From Euprymna scolopes (Eukaryota; Mollusca; Cephalopoda; Sepiida; Sepiolidae): a stretch of 47,364 nt of DNA. The notes beneath the pieces are model-generated. The model made no database searches. It was not told the origin of the DNA and saw only the letters and a program-made list of their open reading frames with translations. Below are positions 1 to 11,439 of this stretch, piece by piece (within the stretch, counting starts at the first letter, position 1; every line of letters begins with the position of its first letter). The position numbers and the translations under genes are program-made. The stretch covers positions 94,400,574 to 94,447,937 of the forward strand of contig CM044500.1 of assembly GCA_024364805.1 (NCBI GenBank), read 5' to 3'.

Positions 1-617
1 GAGAGAGGAAGAGAGAATGAGGGAGGGGGAGAAAGGGGGGAGTCGATATAATCGTAATGATGAAGAAAAGCAACAAAAAAGGTTGTAAAGAAGTGAAAGA
101 TAAGGTTTGCAAAACGCGCCAATACAGGCAATCATGTGCAAGGCTGTTTGTGAGTGTAGCTGGAGGCAGCAAAAAAAAAACAAAAAAACCAAAAAACAAA
201 GACAAAAAAAGAAAAAAGAAAGTCGGTGGCCATGTGTTGGAAGAGAGGACGTCATCGACAGAACAACTCTGTCGAAAATGACATCGCATTCAATTGAGAC
301 GAACGTCATACAACATCCGGGGCCACGAGGCGTCAAAGATGGCGTTTGTTGAACGATGCCGAGGTGACGGAACTCAAAGAAAAACTGTGGCGATAAGTGA
401 GATTAGTGGACAAAAAAAAAAAAAAAAAAAAAAAAAAAATGAAGAAGAAAAGACAGGCGAATGAAGATTAAGAAAATATGTACAGAAAGTAAAACAAAAC
501 GATAAAAACATATGGAGAAATGCAATTAGGGCCATAAAGATGGAAATATGTGGTGTCTAAAGTAAAAGGAAGCAGAGAGAAAGTAGATACAGTGATAATA
601 AGAGAGTGAGTGAGAGA

Positions 618-654
<37 letters not shown>

Positions 655-1348
655 GGGAGATATGGCAGGAGATCGAAGAAGTGACGAAAAGAAAGAAAGA
701 AAAGGAAGTAGGAAAAGAAGGTTGATAGAAAAGAGAGTAAAGAGGAGGTGTACAAGTTAGAGAGAGCAACTGAAGTAAGAGTGCAAAGGAAGAACGACAG
801 AGTAAGAGAGTTGGGCGATGAGGAGAGTAAATGAAGAAAAAGAAAGAAAGAAAAGAAAAAAATGGGGAATGAAGAGAAAGAGAGAGGTAATAAAATAGTG
901 AAAGAAGAAGGAGGGTTAATAGAAAGGAAGGCGCAAACAAATTGGTGAAGAAAATAATCTATCTTAGATAGAGAAAAAAGGTAAAAGAGAGAGACAAGAG
1001 TTATAAATGGAGATAGTAAAAGAAATAAGTGGGCAAAAGAAAAGATTATATAGATATAGACAAAGAGAGAGAGAGAGAGAGAGAGAGAAAGAAAGAGAGA
1101 GAAAGAGAGAGAGAGAGAGGGGGGACGGAATAAAATGGAGAGAAAGCGAGAAGGAAAAGAAAGAAAGTGTAGATTAGATCGTTAATTGTGGAAAAAATGG
1201 TAGGGGGAAGAAAGAGGAGGAGAGTGAAGATGACGTTTACTAAAAAATAGATGGATAATAAATATGATGAATCAAAAGACAGGATTATGGAAGGAAAAAG
1301 AGAAATAAGGAAAAAGATTAATAGGATGGGTGTGTTTGAAAGCGTGAA
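1..1348. repeat. Purine-rich (GA)n low-complexity tract
   Basis: The plus strand is almost entirely A and G, with runs of (GA)n near 601-655 and 1062-1120 and an A-run at about 411-439. Open frames on the minus strand here encode only Ser/Leu/Phe runs expected from TC repeats, so I do not call genes. The purine bias resumes after the short element at 1361-1579 and fades near 1.92 kb. Confidence 0.85.
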
Positions 1349-1360
1349 AGTTAATAGTGT

Positions 1361-1579
1361 TCTATTTAATTGCCTCCCCACAAGGGCAGAGTTAAACACA
1401 ATGTTGGTTTTGAATGTGGAGAAAATCCAGCTCCCCCAAAAGGGGCACTCTGGATAGGAAAAAAAATAAGAATTGTCTCAGGAATGAAGGATTTCTTCTT
1501 CACTGACCGAGGACAGAAAAGATGAAGTGTAGCACCAGAACAGATACTACACTTTGAATCTTGTCCCGAAGGCGAAGGA
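1361..1579 (-). mobile_element. U2-snRNA-headed SINE-like element, copy 1 (decayed)
   Basis: Read on the minus strand, the element begins with a decayed match to the 5' end of U2 spliceosomal RNA. The plus-strand piece CAGATACTACACTTTGAATC (1541-1560) corresponds to the U2 branch-point-recognition region (GUGUAGUAUCUG). The body then shares long blocks with the copy at 33456-33647 (ACTCTGCCC, TGAGACAATT, GGAGAAATCC-like) and with the headless copy near 30.3 kb. It ends in AATTAAATAG. The U2-like head is more diverged than at 33.6 kb and no clear target-site duplication is seen. Similarity to U2 is recalled from the known snRNA sequence; the retroposon reading is inference from the better copy. 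Confidence 0.6.
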
Positions 1580-1673
1580 AAAGAAGAGAATGGAGATGGA
1601 CATGAGTATTAGAACGAAGAGAAAGGAATATAAGGAAGAGATTGAAACGATGGGTAATCTAGAAAAGTAGAAT

Positions 1674-1715
<42 letters not shown>

Positions 1716-1920
1716 GAGAGGAGGAAAAAAGAAAAATAAAGCCATAGAGGGAGGAAGACATCATGTGAGTAAAGAAAGATGATAAAAATAAAGAAACGTA
1801 GAATGCAGAAAGAGAGAAAGTGCACGGAGAAAAATAAATAAAGCAATAGGAAGAGGAAGAAAGAGAGAAAGAAAGAGAGAGAGAGGGGAGGAGTAAGAGG
1901 GAATGAAACACACGAAAGCT
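1580..1920. repeat. Purine-rich (GA)n low-complexity tract
   Basis: Continuation of the plus-strand purine bias after the U2-headed element, including (GA)n at about 1674-1710 and 1861-1885. No gene is visible. Confidence 0.8.
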
Positions 1921-2129
1921 AAATTCCAAATAACGAAAGTGTAATGCAATATAATGTATGAATTAGCGACATGTATTTGATAACTTATGTGATAGGATCA
2001 AGCAAAAAAAGACTACAAATAAAATCCTTTTTAAATTAATAAAATCAAAAGAAAACGCTTAAATTACTAATAATAACAAATATAGGACGGACAGACAGAC
2101 GAACAGAATCTTGATTTATATATAAGATT

Positions 2130-2670
2130 GTGGCACAATGGGTGAGGAACCCTCTAGAGGGGGCCTTGAGGTCCCCAACATTTTGAATCTTATACTAAAC
2201 ACACATATAAGTGAGTGTACATTTTTAAAGATTGACGCTCTCTGCAAACAAAGATGTACAGCTGTTTATGTAATTAGGTGCACAGTGAAAGGTCGTCAGC
2301 CTTGCATGCTGACATCTAAATTTGAAAAACAAAACATGTGTGTTAAAACATCTATTTATCTTTCTCCCTCCCTCTCTCTTACTTTCTTTCGCACTCTTTC
2401 TCTTTCTTTTCTCATTGAAAGAGAGAATTGAATTTATTGTCTTAGACAATCGAAACGTGGATTCCGTGCGCATTGTAATTTTTAGTCTGGTCGCAGGTGA
2501 CGACGTATGTGGGTCGACAATCACCGAATTTAAATATGCTTCATCAGTATTAAATGTAAAATAATAATTCTATATTTTTTATAAGAATAAGATGCCTTGT
2601 TCGTTTGTTCTATGGAGCATTCAGTTTCAGCAAACGGTTCCTGCCCTCAACGACGATAATTCGTCTTGCC
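2130..2670. repeat. Interspersed repeat family R1, copy 1
   Basis: This stretch shares extended similarity with 22255-22705: both run through GTGGCACAA, TTTGAAAAACAAAA, a CT-rich block, TCAATGAA/TCATTGAA-GAAAGAGA, TCTGTGCGCA/TCCGTGCGCA, TAAATATGCT and GTTCCTGCC in the same order and similar spacing. No protein and no clear terminal repeats are recognised, so the class of element is unknown. It lies directly upstream of the pseudogene at 2.8-4.6 kb, but the second copy lacks that pseudogene, so a functional link is not supported. Confidence 0.65.
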
Positions 2671-2799
2671 TTCTGCCTGAACTTTTCTCGTATTTCAGTA
2701 TTTTATTGACCATCAGAACGAATAATATATTTTGCCTTAATGATCCTACGTCACACCATCTGTGCTTTTAGTGTCAACAGGAAAGTTATCAGTGAATTT

Positions 2800-4617
2800 A
2801 TAAAGTTTGTTTATCTTGATGACTTCGAAGTAATGCTGTCTGGTCAAGATAAGGCATGGCCCCTTACTGTATGCAAGCAATATGTTGAGCATCTTCGACA
2901 GTGGCTAGAAAAGGTGAAAATACTCCGCTTTACTATTCCAATAGTCTGTCGTTAACCAAGAAACAATTTCGATGACTGCTATTTCTGTGCAGTCAAAACA
3001 AAGAGAATCAACCGGAAAAACAGGAATTCGTTGGTTTACTCAAGTTTGCAATTAGGCACACTGCAATGAAATTCCTGTTCCAGTGTTTAAGCGCTTGCCC
3101 GAATTGGTTGGTTGGTTGTTTTTGTTTTACGGCATATCAACCCTTTTCGGGTTATTTAATGCCGAATCAAAAGATTTTGAAGAAAAGTTTTTTAATAGAA
3201 TATATTTGTTGTTTTCACGTCGGTTTCTATTTAACCCATAGTTGGCACCCTAACAGGTACTACCACTCCGGGTCAGAGTGGACCTGGGAGCAATGGTAAT
3301 TAAAAGGTGGCTCCACACTCCCCAAAGCCCACAAGCTGGGGCCTCACCATTGGATATAGTTTAAGGTCATATCCAGGACCCTGCTCGAATTGGAATTGCC
3401 TAGTTATGGAGAAGACGAAACCTCTGTTTTGTCCACTGGTGCTTCTATTTCAGATGTCGGTGCTCCCCCTTCTTCACTACTACAGCTTTTTTCTCAAGCA
3501 GAACTTAGTGATCTGACTAATTATTTAAATCTTTCCAAAAAATCTTCTGAGCTTTTAGTTTTCAGACTCCAAGAAAAAAATCTATTCCAACCTGAAACTG
3601 CCATAACCTTCTATAGAAAACGCCATATTGAATTATTGCCAGGTAAATGACATAGTATATTGCAATGACGTTTCCAGCCTGCTGCGTCACCTTGGTGTTG
3701 AACTGTATTATTCTTAAGAAAGTCCAAAAGAAGTTTAAAATGTGTTTTTCTTAACAATGGCAACTCATATGGATCAGTTCCTGTAGGCCATCCAACGACC
3801 CTCAAAGAAAAACATGAAATCAAATTTGTTCTGGAAAAGATTTCATACAGACAGCACCAATAGATTATATGTGTTGATTTGAAAATGGTTTGATTTCACC
3901 TCCGGATACAAGGTGGCTATACAGAATTTCCTTGCTTCTTGTGTTTGTGGGATAGCAGGGCAAGAACAGAGCACCGGATAAAAAAGATTGGCCTGTGCGC
4001 AGTGAACTAATTTCTGGCTCACTCAATCTTTTGGCTTCTCTCTTGGTGGGACGTTCCAAAATTGTGTTCTTCCTCTTCGCATAAAGCTTTGCTTCATGAA
4101 ACAGTTTGTGAAGGCACTTGAGAAAGATAGCGTCTTTTTAAAAAATATATTTGCATGCATTTTCCAGTCCTAAACATAAAGATATTAAAAGCTGGAATTT
4201 TTGATGGACTTCAGATTCGAAATTTAATGAATAACGGCAAATTTAATTTTATTAATCCTTCAGGCTTGAGTGCATGGGTGGCGTTTACGAATGCAGTAAA
4301 ATTGTACTTGGGAAAAATAAAGGCGCCGAACTACAAAGAGTTTGTCGAAGCATTACCCATAAATCTCCATCAATTAGTTGTAAAAATAAGCATCAAGTTA
4401 CAATTTTTTGCACAGCCATCTTGCCCGTTTTCCATAAAATTTAAGTGATATGAGCGATGAGCAAGGAGAGCACTTCCATCAAGACATCAACGACATGGAA
4501 GTTCACTATCAAGGTCGTTGGGATGCCACTATGCTTGCAGACTACTGTTGGTCCATCAAACGCGATGATACCAAAGCCCCCATTCTAGAAAATCAGTAAA
4601 ACGTCAATTTTTAGATG
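2800..4617 (+). pseudogene. Decayed copy of a multi-copy uncharacterised invertebrate gene family
   Basis: Translated pieces match, in order, a family I recognise from many invertebrate and some vertebrate genomes as an intronless uncharacterised protein: a segment with VCKQYVEHLRQW (about 2860-2896), NNFDDCYFC (about 2965-2992), NEIPVPVFKRLPEL (3066-3106), then SQAELSDLTNYLNLSKKSSE (about 3492-3551), QPETAITFYRKRHIELLP, later KKDWPVRSEL (about 3980), LKAGIFDG (about 4188) and a C-terminus with EQGEHFHQD, MEVHYQGRWD and LADYCWSIKRDD (about 4460-4570). Its function is unknown to me. The copy is dead: the frame changes several times, a stop replaces a codon just before NNFDD, and a 273-bp element is inserted at 3108-3380. 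Absence of introns and multi-copy status suggest retroposition or a transposon passenger, which is inference. Confidence 0.75.
3108..3380 (-). mobile_element. SINE-like element with (ACCA)n tail, copy 1
   Basis: The 273-bp insert interrupts the pseudogene exactly between two copies of a 13-bp sequence, TTGCCCGAATTGG (3095-3107) and CTGCTCGAATTGG (3381-3393), which are a target-site duplication with two differences. Read on the minus strand it starts TCCTGGATATGAC and ends in ACCAACCAA repeats. The same element occurs at 31079-31339 with its own duplication. The simple tetranucleotide tail and TSDs of 11-13 bp indicate LINE-mediated retroposition. I see no convincing tRNA, 5S or 7SL head, so the origin of its 5' part is open. 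Confidence 0.8.
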
Positions 4618-5180
4618 ATGTCTATATTAAGTATTTTTTACAACTTCAAGCTTTAATTGTGAATATTTTGGTGTGATTTCATGAATATGTGCCTTAAAGT
4701 TACATAAAATATTGTTTTTATTTTAGCCATCGGCTTCCTACAAAGAGGGTATACCATAACAGAAAAACTACACCACATAGAAAAATGTGACAGAATTTCT
4801 GGAACCAGCGCTCTTAAATTAGGTAAAAAGAGTTGAAACATCTTAAGTACAATGACACTTTTTTTGTTGGCCAGAGTTATAATATATTACGAGGAATACT
4901 TTGCCCGGAGGAATTATTCACAAAAATAAATACATAAATAAATAAAATAAATAAATTAAAAAAATAATAACGAAAATGTTGTTCATCAAATTTCGTCTGT
5001 GTTTGTTTACAATATCACGTCAGCTGATATTTGGGATTGACGATGGATGCCCTGGAAAGTCACTTCTGATTTATGTTTTAAAATATGCAAACTAAGAAAT
5101 AATTTGCATCGATTTTAAATGGTACCTTTTTTCATTGTAAATTGAAATCATTAATAAGAAAACAATTAAAATAAAATGGT
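4618..5180. other. A+T-rich unclassified spacer
   Basis: No open frame with recognisable content. The block at 4925-4972 is an AAATA-type low-complexity run. Nothing else is identified. Confidence 0.5.
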
Positions 5181-5252
5181 GAGGTACACCCGGACTTGAA
5201 CAGAGGATCATTCGATCTGCAGTCGAATGCTCGACCTCTAAGCTATATCTTC
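5181..5252 (-). pseudogene. tRNA-Cys(GCA)-like relic
   Basis: On the minus strand the order is TATAGCTTAGAGGTCGAGC (D arm), ATTCGACTGCAGATCGAAT (anticodon arm with anticodon GCA and a perfect 5-bp stem TTCGA/TCGAA), then TTCAAGTCCGGGTG (T arm). This closely follows tRNA-Cys. The T stem has a mismatch and the acceptor strands (GAAGATA and TGTACCT) do not pair, so it is unlikely to be a working tRNA. It is either a pseudogene or the head of a tRNA-derived SINE; no second copy is seen in the window. Confidence 0.75.
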
Positions 5253-5541
5253 AGATGATAATAAATCTGTTTTTTTTTTTAAGAAGAAATGATTTGCTGA
5301 GATTTTATTATTTCCCTTGTTCGATGTAACGGAAAAAATCCACTGTAAAAATTCTTTTTTATCTATAAGAGAGAAAGACTATTTTTAAGATCGGACTTTT
5401 CGCTTTTCTATACTAATCAGATGAATCTCTGTACAAAGCATATCTAAAACACTGCCACAAATGAATAAACTTTGTGTGAAATTTGCAAAAGATAGGCTCA
5501 TCCGTTTCGAAACATATAAAGAAGGAACTCACACAAAGTGA

Positions 5542-6299
<758 letters not shown>

Positions 6300-8135
6300 G
6301 AATTCTCTGCAAAATGATTATAGAAAACGCGAAAGAATCATATACTCAGTCCATCAAGTCCAAAGTAGAAGACCAGATTTTTTTGGTGAATAACAAATAA
6401 AGTGCTGAACAAGTGCGTGTCTTCTATCCCGACCATCATTAACGGTTCTGAGGTGATATCGTCAGTATCTGACAAAGCCAAACTCTTTGCAAAGAACGTT
6501 GCATCAAAATCAACGCTGTGTGATCAGAGCCACCTATCTCTCGATTTTCCTCCAAAAACCGAAAACAATTTGAGCAACAGTCGCAACTCTGTTCGAGATG
6601 ATGTCACACTCATCAAGATGCCAGCAATGCAACTGGCACTGATAACTAGCACCCATTCTTGCAAAGCTGTTCAGTCCATGCCTAAAGGAGAAATGCTTCC
6701 CAACACCTTGGAAAATCTCATTAGTTTCTTCAATATTTAAAAATACTGGAGATCGGTCTTCTGCATCTCAGTACAGACCAATTAGTCTTCTGCGTGTCAT
6801 GAATAAGTTGCTTGAATACGTATTAAATAGAGAAATTGTCAACTACCTCAGCAAAAACAACCTATTCAAGTAATATGGGTTTCGTCCTGTAATATCTATA
6901 GCTGATATACTGAATATAATTTCACATAAGATCAGTGAATCTATCGACAATGATTTTCAGTTTAGAGCAATAGCTCTTGACATATCAAAGGCATTCAATA
7001 GGATTTGGTATAAAGGTCTGCTTCATAAGATTTCCAGTTATGGAACATCTGGAAATGTCTTCTTCACTGTCGAAACTTTTCTCTCTAATAGGGTTATATG
7101 ATGATTAACAGACGTCAGAAGCTGAAAGTGTCAACGCTGGCGAACCTTAAAAATACATCGTGATCCCAGCTCTCTTCTTGATCTTCATCAGTGACCTCCC
7201 AAATCATATTCTAAGTTCATTCGTCTACATATAGGAAGACGACACTTCAAAGTCCAGCAACGATAAAAATCTCTTTGAGCCTCTCTCCTCCGACCTTGAA
7301 CACGTGGTGCAAAGGGGCAAAACGTAACTGGTTAATTTTAACGCATACAAAACCAAGCTTCTATATTTTCACCAACAACGCTTTGATTCCCACTTTGTCC
7401 CAATTAATATGAATGACTCTCGCATCAAGGAAGCACCTTGCTTGGACAAGCTTCTGTGATTGACCCGCACTTCTGACCTGAAATGGAAGATTTACATCTG
7501 CTGCCAAGACCACTGGAAAATGGTTTCATCATTCTACCACTCCAGAAGTTATCTTACTTTCAGCGCAATCATCCACCTGTAAGAGCTAAATACGTCCTAA
7601 AATTAAGTACTGTTGCCACATCTCGGAAGGAGCTGCTTGTAAAATCCTATTCAAAATCAGCTTCAAAACCTAATAGGTGATGCCCTTTTCTCTTCCTCTT
7701 ACTCACAGAAGAGATTTTTGCGAGCCTGTCTCTGATCTGTCGGTATTTTTAAGTGCTCGTCTAAGCTTGAATCTATGGTTCCCCTGCAAAACTTTCACAA
7801 AAGACACTCGTCTAGCTAAAACCACTACTAACAATTTCACCTGCTCTCTATCTTTGCCTTAATCTAAACGCAGATTCCATCAACAAGACTCCATGAACAA
7901 GTGGAATTCTGTTTCACTGGCTTGCTTCCCAACTTACTACAACATGGTTGTATTCAAATCCAATGTAAACTAGTTCTTGTAGAGCCGGCTCCTTAAGTAA
8001 ACAAATTCTACTTATTTTCCACTACAAACGGTCATCACTACGCTGTTTCTCAGTGGTCACCTTACACTCATTAACTCTTATCCTCGAGTATCCTTCGGGC
8101 CTTGGTAAATGATAGCTAATTTGTAAAACAAACGA
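6300..8135 (+). mobile_element. Decayed CR1/Jockey-group LINE (family A), RT to 3' end
   Basis: Translated fragments follow the order of a LINE ORF2. A linker reads AKESYTQSIKSKVEDQ (about 6335-6380), followed by NGSEVISSVSDKAKLFA (about 6440-6490). Reverse transcriptase blocks are ASQYRPISLLRVMNKLLE-like (about 6764-6814), RAIALDISKAFNRIWYKGLL (about 6964-7023) and HKISSYGTSGNV. A C-terminal piece has the CFPTYYNMVVFKSNVN motif (about 7925-7970). The 3' untranslated end (TTATCCTCGAG...GGGCCTTGGTAAATGATAG, 8077-8120) matches the tails at 15.5, 23.05, 31.5 and 41.4 kb. There are multiple stops and frame changes throughout, so this is an old copy. The 5' end, including any endonuclease, is not recognised. 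Confidence 0.85.
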
Positions 8136-8169
8136 AATAATGAATGGAATGAACAAAACAGTTGATCAC

Positions 8170-8500
8170 TTATGAGGATGGTTTGTCACAAGTATTCATT
8201 AATAATGGATTTAAATATGTCCAAGTTCTAATCTACGGGGAAGCAGTTCCGTAGAAACGGGTTCACACATTAAAACCCCCTTTTTTCGTGGAAATTCAGC
8301 CTGATGATGAAAACAATTTTGGTAGAAGACGAGTTCTTGCTTTAAATGTCTTACAATGAAGAAATGAGAGATTTGAGTTCAGTCGGGCACCTTCGATGGA
8401 AATAACGACAGTGCAGAAAAATTTACAACGTTTCTTTGGCGCGACAGTTGATTTAAAGAGACGGAAGTTTCTCTCACCAGATTTTGGAAGTTGAGTTTGT
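8170..8500 (-). mobile_element. LINE 3'-terminal fragment, divergent subfamily
   Basis: On the minus strand the translation carries a CRYFHRRCPTEL-like segment (about 8395-8425), matching YRYFHGRCSTEL of the LINE at 23.0-24.6 kb. It continues towards a degraded F-P-R-T-x-x-x-W-N-x-L-P-type C-terminus around 8240-8290 and LDIFKSIINEYL near 8190-8220. Several stops are present. It lies back to back with the plus-strand LINE that ends near 8135. Confidence 0.6.
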
Positions 8501-8734
8501 AAAGAAAAGTGTGATGAGCGTGTGTTTATGTCAGCGGAGAGAATGACATATATTTTACGTATAGTGAGTAAGAGGTCAAAAATTAGTGACGTTGTTTCGG
8601 CTATATATAGACACTATACATATTTCTAGCATGAGATATAAAAGTGCACTCTGATGAATAATATTATGAGAGGATTGGAATAAGAATAAAAGCGATGTGC
8701 TAATATGCGAAGTTTTGCAGGAAACTGAACCATA

Positions 8735-9715
8735 TTAATGAAAAATGTGAAGGACTAGAAAAAAAGAAAAGGAAAATATCAAAAGAAAGAGAAAAGTGAA
8801 AAGAAAAAAAAAATGAAGGAAAAGGACAAGACGTAAAAGAAAAGCAAAAAGTATATATAGAAAAAGTATATATAGAAAAAGTATATATAGAAAAAGTATA
8901 TATAGAAAAAGAACAAAAAAATTAACTTTTTGTTTTATTTTTAAGAAAAAAAAACAAGAAAAAAATGAAAAAAAAACATTATAAAAAGACAAAAAGGAAA
9001 GAGATAAAATAAAAAATAAAATAAAAAATAAAATAAAAAAGAAAATGTCAATAAAAGGAAAAGAAAGAAGATAAAAATATAATGAACGAGAAACAAAAGA
9101 ATCAAAAAGCAAACAAATACAAAAAAAAAAAACGATGCACAAGCGAACAAAATGGTTTGGGAAGAAACGGAAACAGACTAAGAAAAAAATGTTAGAGAAA
9201 AATTAAAAGAGTAAACGAAAATGAAAAACGTAAGTGAAAGTGATAAAAAATAAAGAAAAAAAAGAGAAAAGAAAAATAAAAAAGTAAAAAAACAATAACA
9301 ACGAAAAAACAATAAAGAAAAAAAGAAAAGAAAAACAAAAAAGAGAAAAAGAAAAAGAAAGAAAAAGAAAGAAAAAGAAACGAAAAAGAAAATGAAATAG
9401 ACAAATAAGAAAAAAAGACAAGAGAAAAAGAAAAACAAAAGTAAATAGGAAAAAAGGGAAGAATAAAAGAAAAATATGAAAAGCAAAGAAAAATTAACGA
9501 AAATAAGAAAACAAAGAAACAGGAAAAAGAAAAAAAGAAGAAAGAAAAGAAAAAGAAAAAGATCAGGAAACAAAAATAAAATAAAAGAAAAAGAACTACA
9601 AGTAAAAGTAATGTGCAAACAGAAAAGTTGGAACGGAAACGAAACCGGACCTAGAAAATAAATATGATAGAAAAAGGAAACGAAAACGAAACGAAAAATG
9701 AAATCATGTAAAATG
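8735..9715. repeat. Purine-rich (mostly A) low-complexity arm
   Basis: About 1 kb with very few C or T on the plus strand (AAAAAGA, AAATAAAA). The Phe/Leu/Ser-only minus-strand frames of up to 182 codons are artefacts of this composition. It mirrors the pyrimidine-rich stretch at 10.2-11.0 kb across the promoter-like block at 9.89-10.0 kb. Confidence 0.85.
8851..8910. repeat. Perfect 15-bp tandem repeat, 4 units
   Basis: GTATATATAGAAAAA is repeated four times without change (8851-8865, 8866-8880, 8881-8895, 8896-8910). Lack of divergence implies recent slippage. Confidence 0.97.
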
Positions 9716-9884
9716 GAAGTCAACAAAAATGAGACGAATGGTGACTGAATTGTATTCTTCCTGTGCTGTCAAAATAGTAGGAGACGAAGAGGAAAGAGAG
9801 AGGAGACGTTTTGAATGTTTGTTGACTGTTGATATAATTAGTCCTTGCATAATTGAACAGGTACGAGGCAAGCGAAAGCCATTT

Positions 9885-10020
9885 CATTCCTGATTGGCTG
9901 AAACATGATGTTTTAATTGGTTGAGACAAGACACGTGATTAGGGCCGACGCGCGCATGTGTGACGTGTGAGTCAATCAAATAGGAAAAAAATGGCGCATA
10001 TGACCGCCGCGTTTTTTTTT
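9885..10020. promoter_or_regulatory. Promoter-like motif cluster (CCAAT, E-box, CRE, AP-1-like, YY1-like)
   Basis: Within about 110 bp there are two inverted CCAAT boxes (ATTGG at 9893 and 9916), a perfect E-box CACGTG (9932-9937), a CRE-like TGACGTG (9961-9967), an AP-1-like TGAGTCA (9968-9974), several CG dinucleotides (CCGACGCGCGC, ACCGCCGCG) and a YY1-like AAAATGGCGC (about 9988-9997). This is CpG-richer than the surrounding DNA. Its position between two facing low-complexity arms suggests a divergent promoter. No first exon is recognised on either side, so this is inference. Confidence 0.4.
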
Positions 10021-10199
10021 TTTGTTGTGTGTTGTCTTACGGCATTTCATGTAGTTTTAACACTTTTTAGAGACAAGCATTTACGCACACCGTTGTCTCT
10101 TTTAACCCCAGGCTCCGGTCAAACGTGAAAGCTTCAAAGTGCTTACATATTTTAAACGTCGATAAAAACAGACAGAAAATTACTGTTATTGGTATTGTC

Positions 10200-11045
10200 T
10201 TGTTTTTGTTTGCGTTTTTTTTTTTCGTCTTCAGAATTCGGTTATTCCAATCATTTTTTTTCTTACTTCCTTTTCTCTTCTTAATGTCTCATCAGTTTTC
10301 TCTACTTTCTTATTATATTCCAATTTATAATATTTTCCTTTTCTTTTCTTTATTTTTTCTTTCTTTTTTTTCTATGATTATTATTATTAATAATAATTTT
10401 GTAGTTTTTGTTTCTTTCTTTTATTTCAACCTGTAATTTTTATTCATATTTTCCTATTCTTTTTCTACTTGCCTTTAAGCTATTGAATTATATGTTCGTG
10501 ACTTTTTTAATCATTTGTTTTTTTTTCTACGTTTCTTGCTGCTTAAGATTTATTTCTAAATTTCTTTCTTTCTTAGTTTTATTATATTTCTATAATATCT
10601 TTTTTTTATGTATATTTCTTTTATGATTCTCATGTATTTCGTAATAATTTTGGTCTTTTACGTTTATTAAACACAAGATTTTACTTCTGACAATATTTCC
10701 TTGTGGCGATGTATTTAAGCTTAATTTGGTACCCACTTTCCGTCATTTTCCTTTTCCGTTTTAATATTTCTAATATTTCTCCTTCCCTTTCTTTATCTTT
10801 ATTCTTTTCTAACCTTTTTCTAAAAACCCATTCCCAGCGTTTATTTCAAAGTTGTTTTTACATTTTTTTGTTTCATTTTTTTTTTTTGCATTATAAATTA
10901 TTTTTAAAAGATAACTTTTGTTCTCACCATGTTTTCCCTCCATTGCTTTTTTTTTTAAATCTATTTTTATCCTTTCCTTTTTCTTCCCTTCCTGTTTTTT
11001 TCTTATTTCTTTTCTTCTCTTATGTTCATATTATTAGATACGTGG
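10200..11045. repeat. Pyrimidine-rich (mostly T) low-complexity arm
   Basis: Plus-strand T/C runs (TTCTTTTCTTTATTTTTTC and similar). Frames of up to 159 codons made of Phe/Leu/Ser are compositional. Two imperfect copies of a roughly 40-bp sequence (TTCTGACAATATTTCCT at 10685 and TTCTGACAACATTTCCT at 11052, each followed by GCGATG...TAAGC) lie 367 bp apart, suggesting an old tandem duplication. Confidence 0.8.
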
Positions 11046-11439
11046 TGTCATTTCTGACAACATTTCCTAGTAGCGATGCATATAAGCACTTATGCTTTTA
11101 TCATGCTGTTGTTTTTGCTGTTTATTCCAAGTTGGTTTGCTGCCTCTCGGCAAATGGACAATTCACGTTTATTATGAAATAGTTTTCTTCTTTCCGAAGG
11201 ACACATAAAATGATGGGTGTCAACATTGTTAGAACATTTAAACATAACATAGGAAGAAACACAAACAAAAATAACTAGAAAAGAATGTAATCGTACCCGT
11301 CCGTTCTTTTATGAGCCACATCCGTTGCATTCTTTGGATGCAATCCATAATAAAGGATGTAAGATAAACAGTATTCGATTGATAAACAATGTCACAAAAT
11401 GAAGCACATAAAGCTTTATAGGTTATTAAATTAGAGAAA

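Noticed and set aside
8851-8910. Regular 15-bp repeat considered as a CRISPR-like array
   Set aside because: The units are contiguous with no spacers, and the context is eukaryotic low-complexity DNA.
9178-9726. 182-codon minus-strand open frame rich in Phe, Leu and Ser
   Set aside because: It is the direct translation of an A/G-only plus strand. No domain or conserved order is visible, and overlapping frames are equally long.
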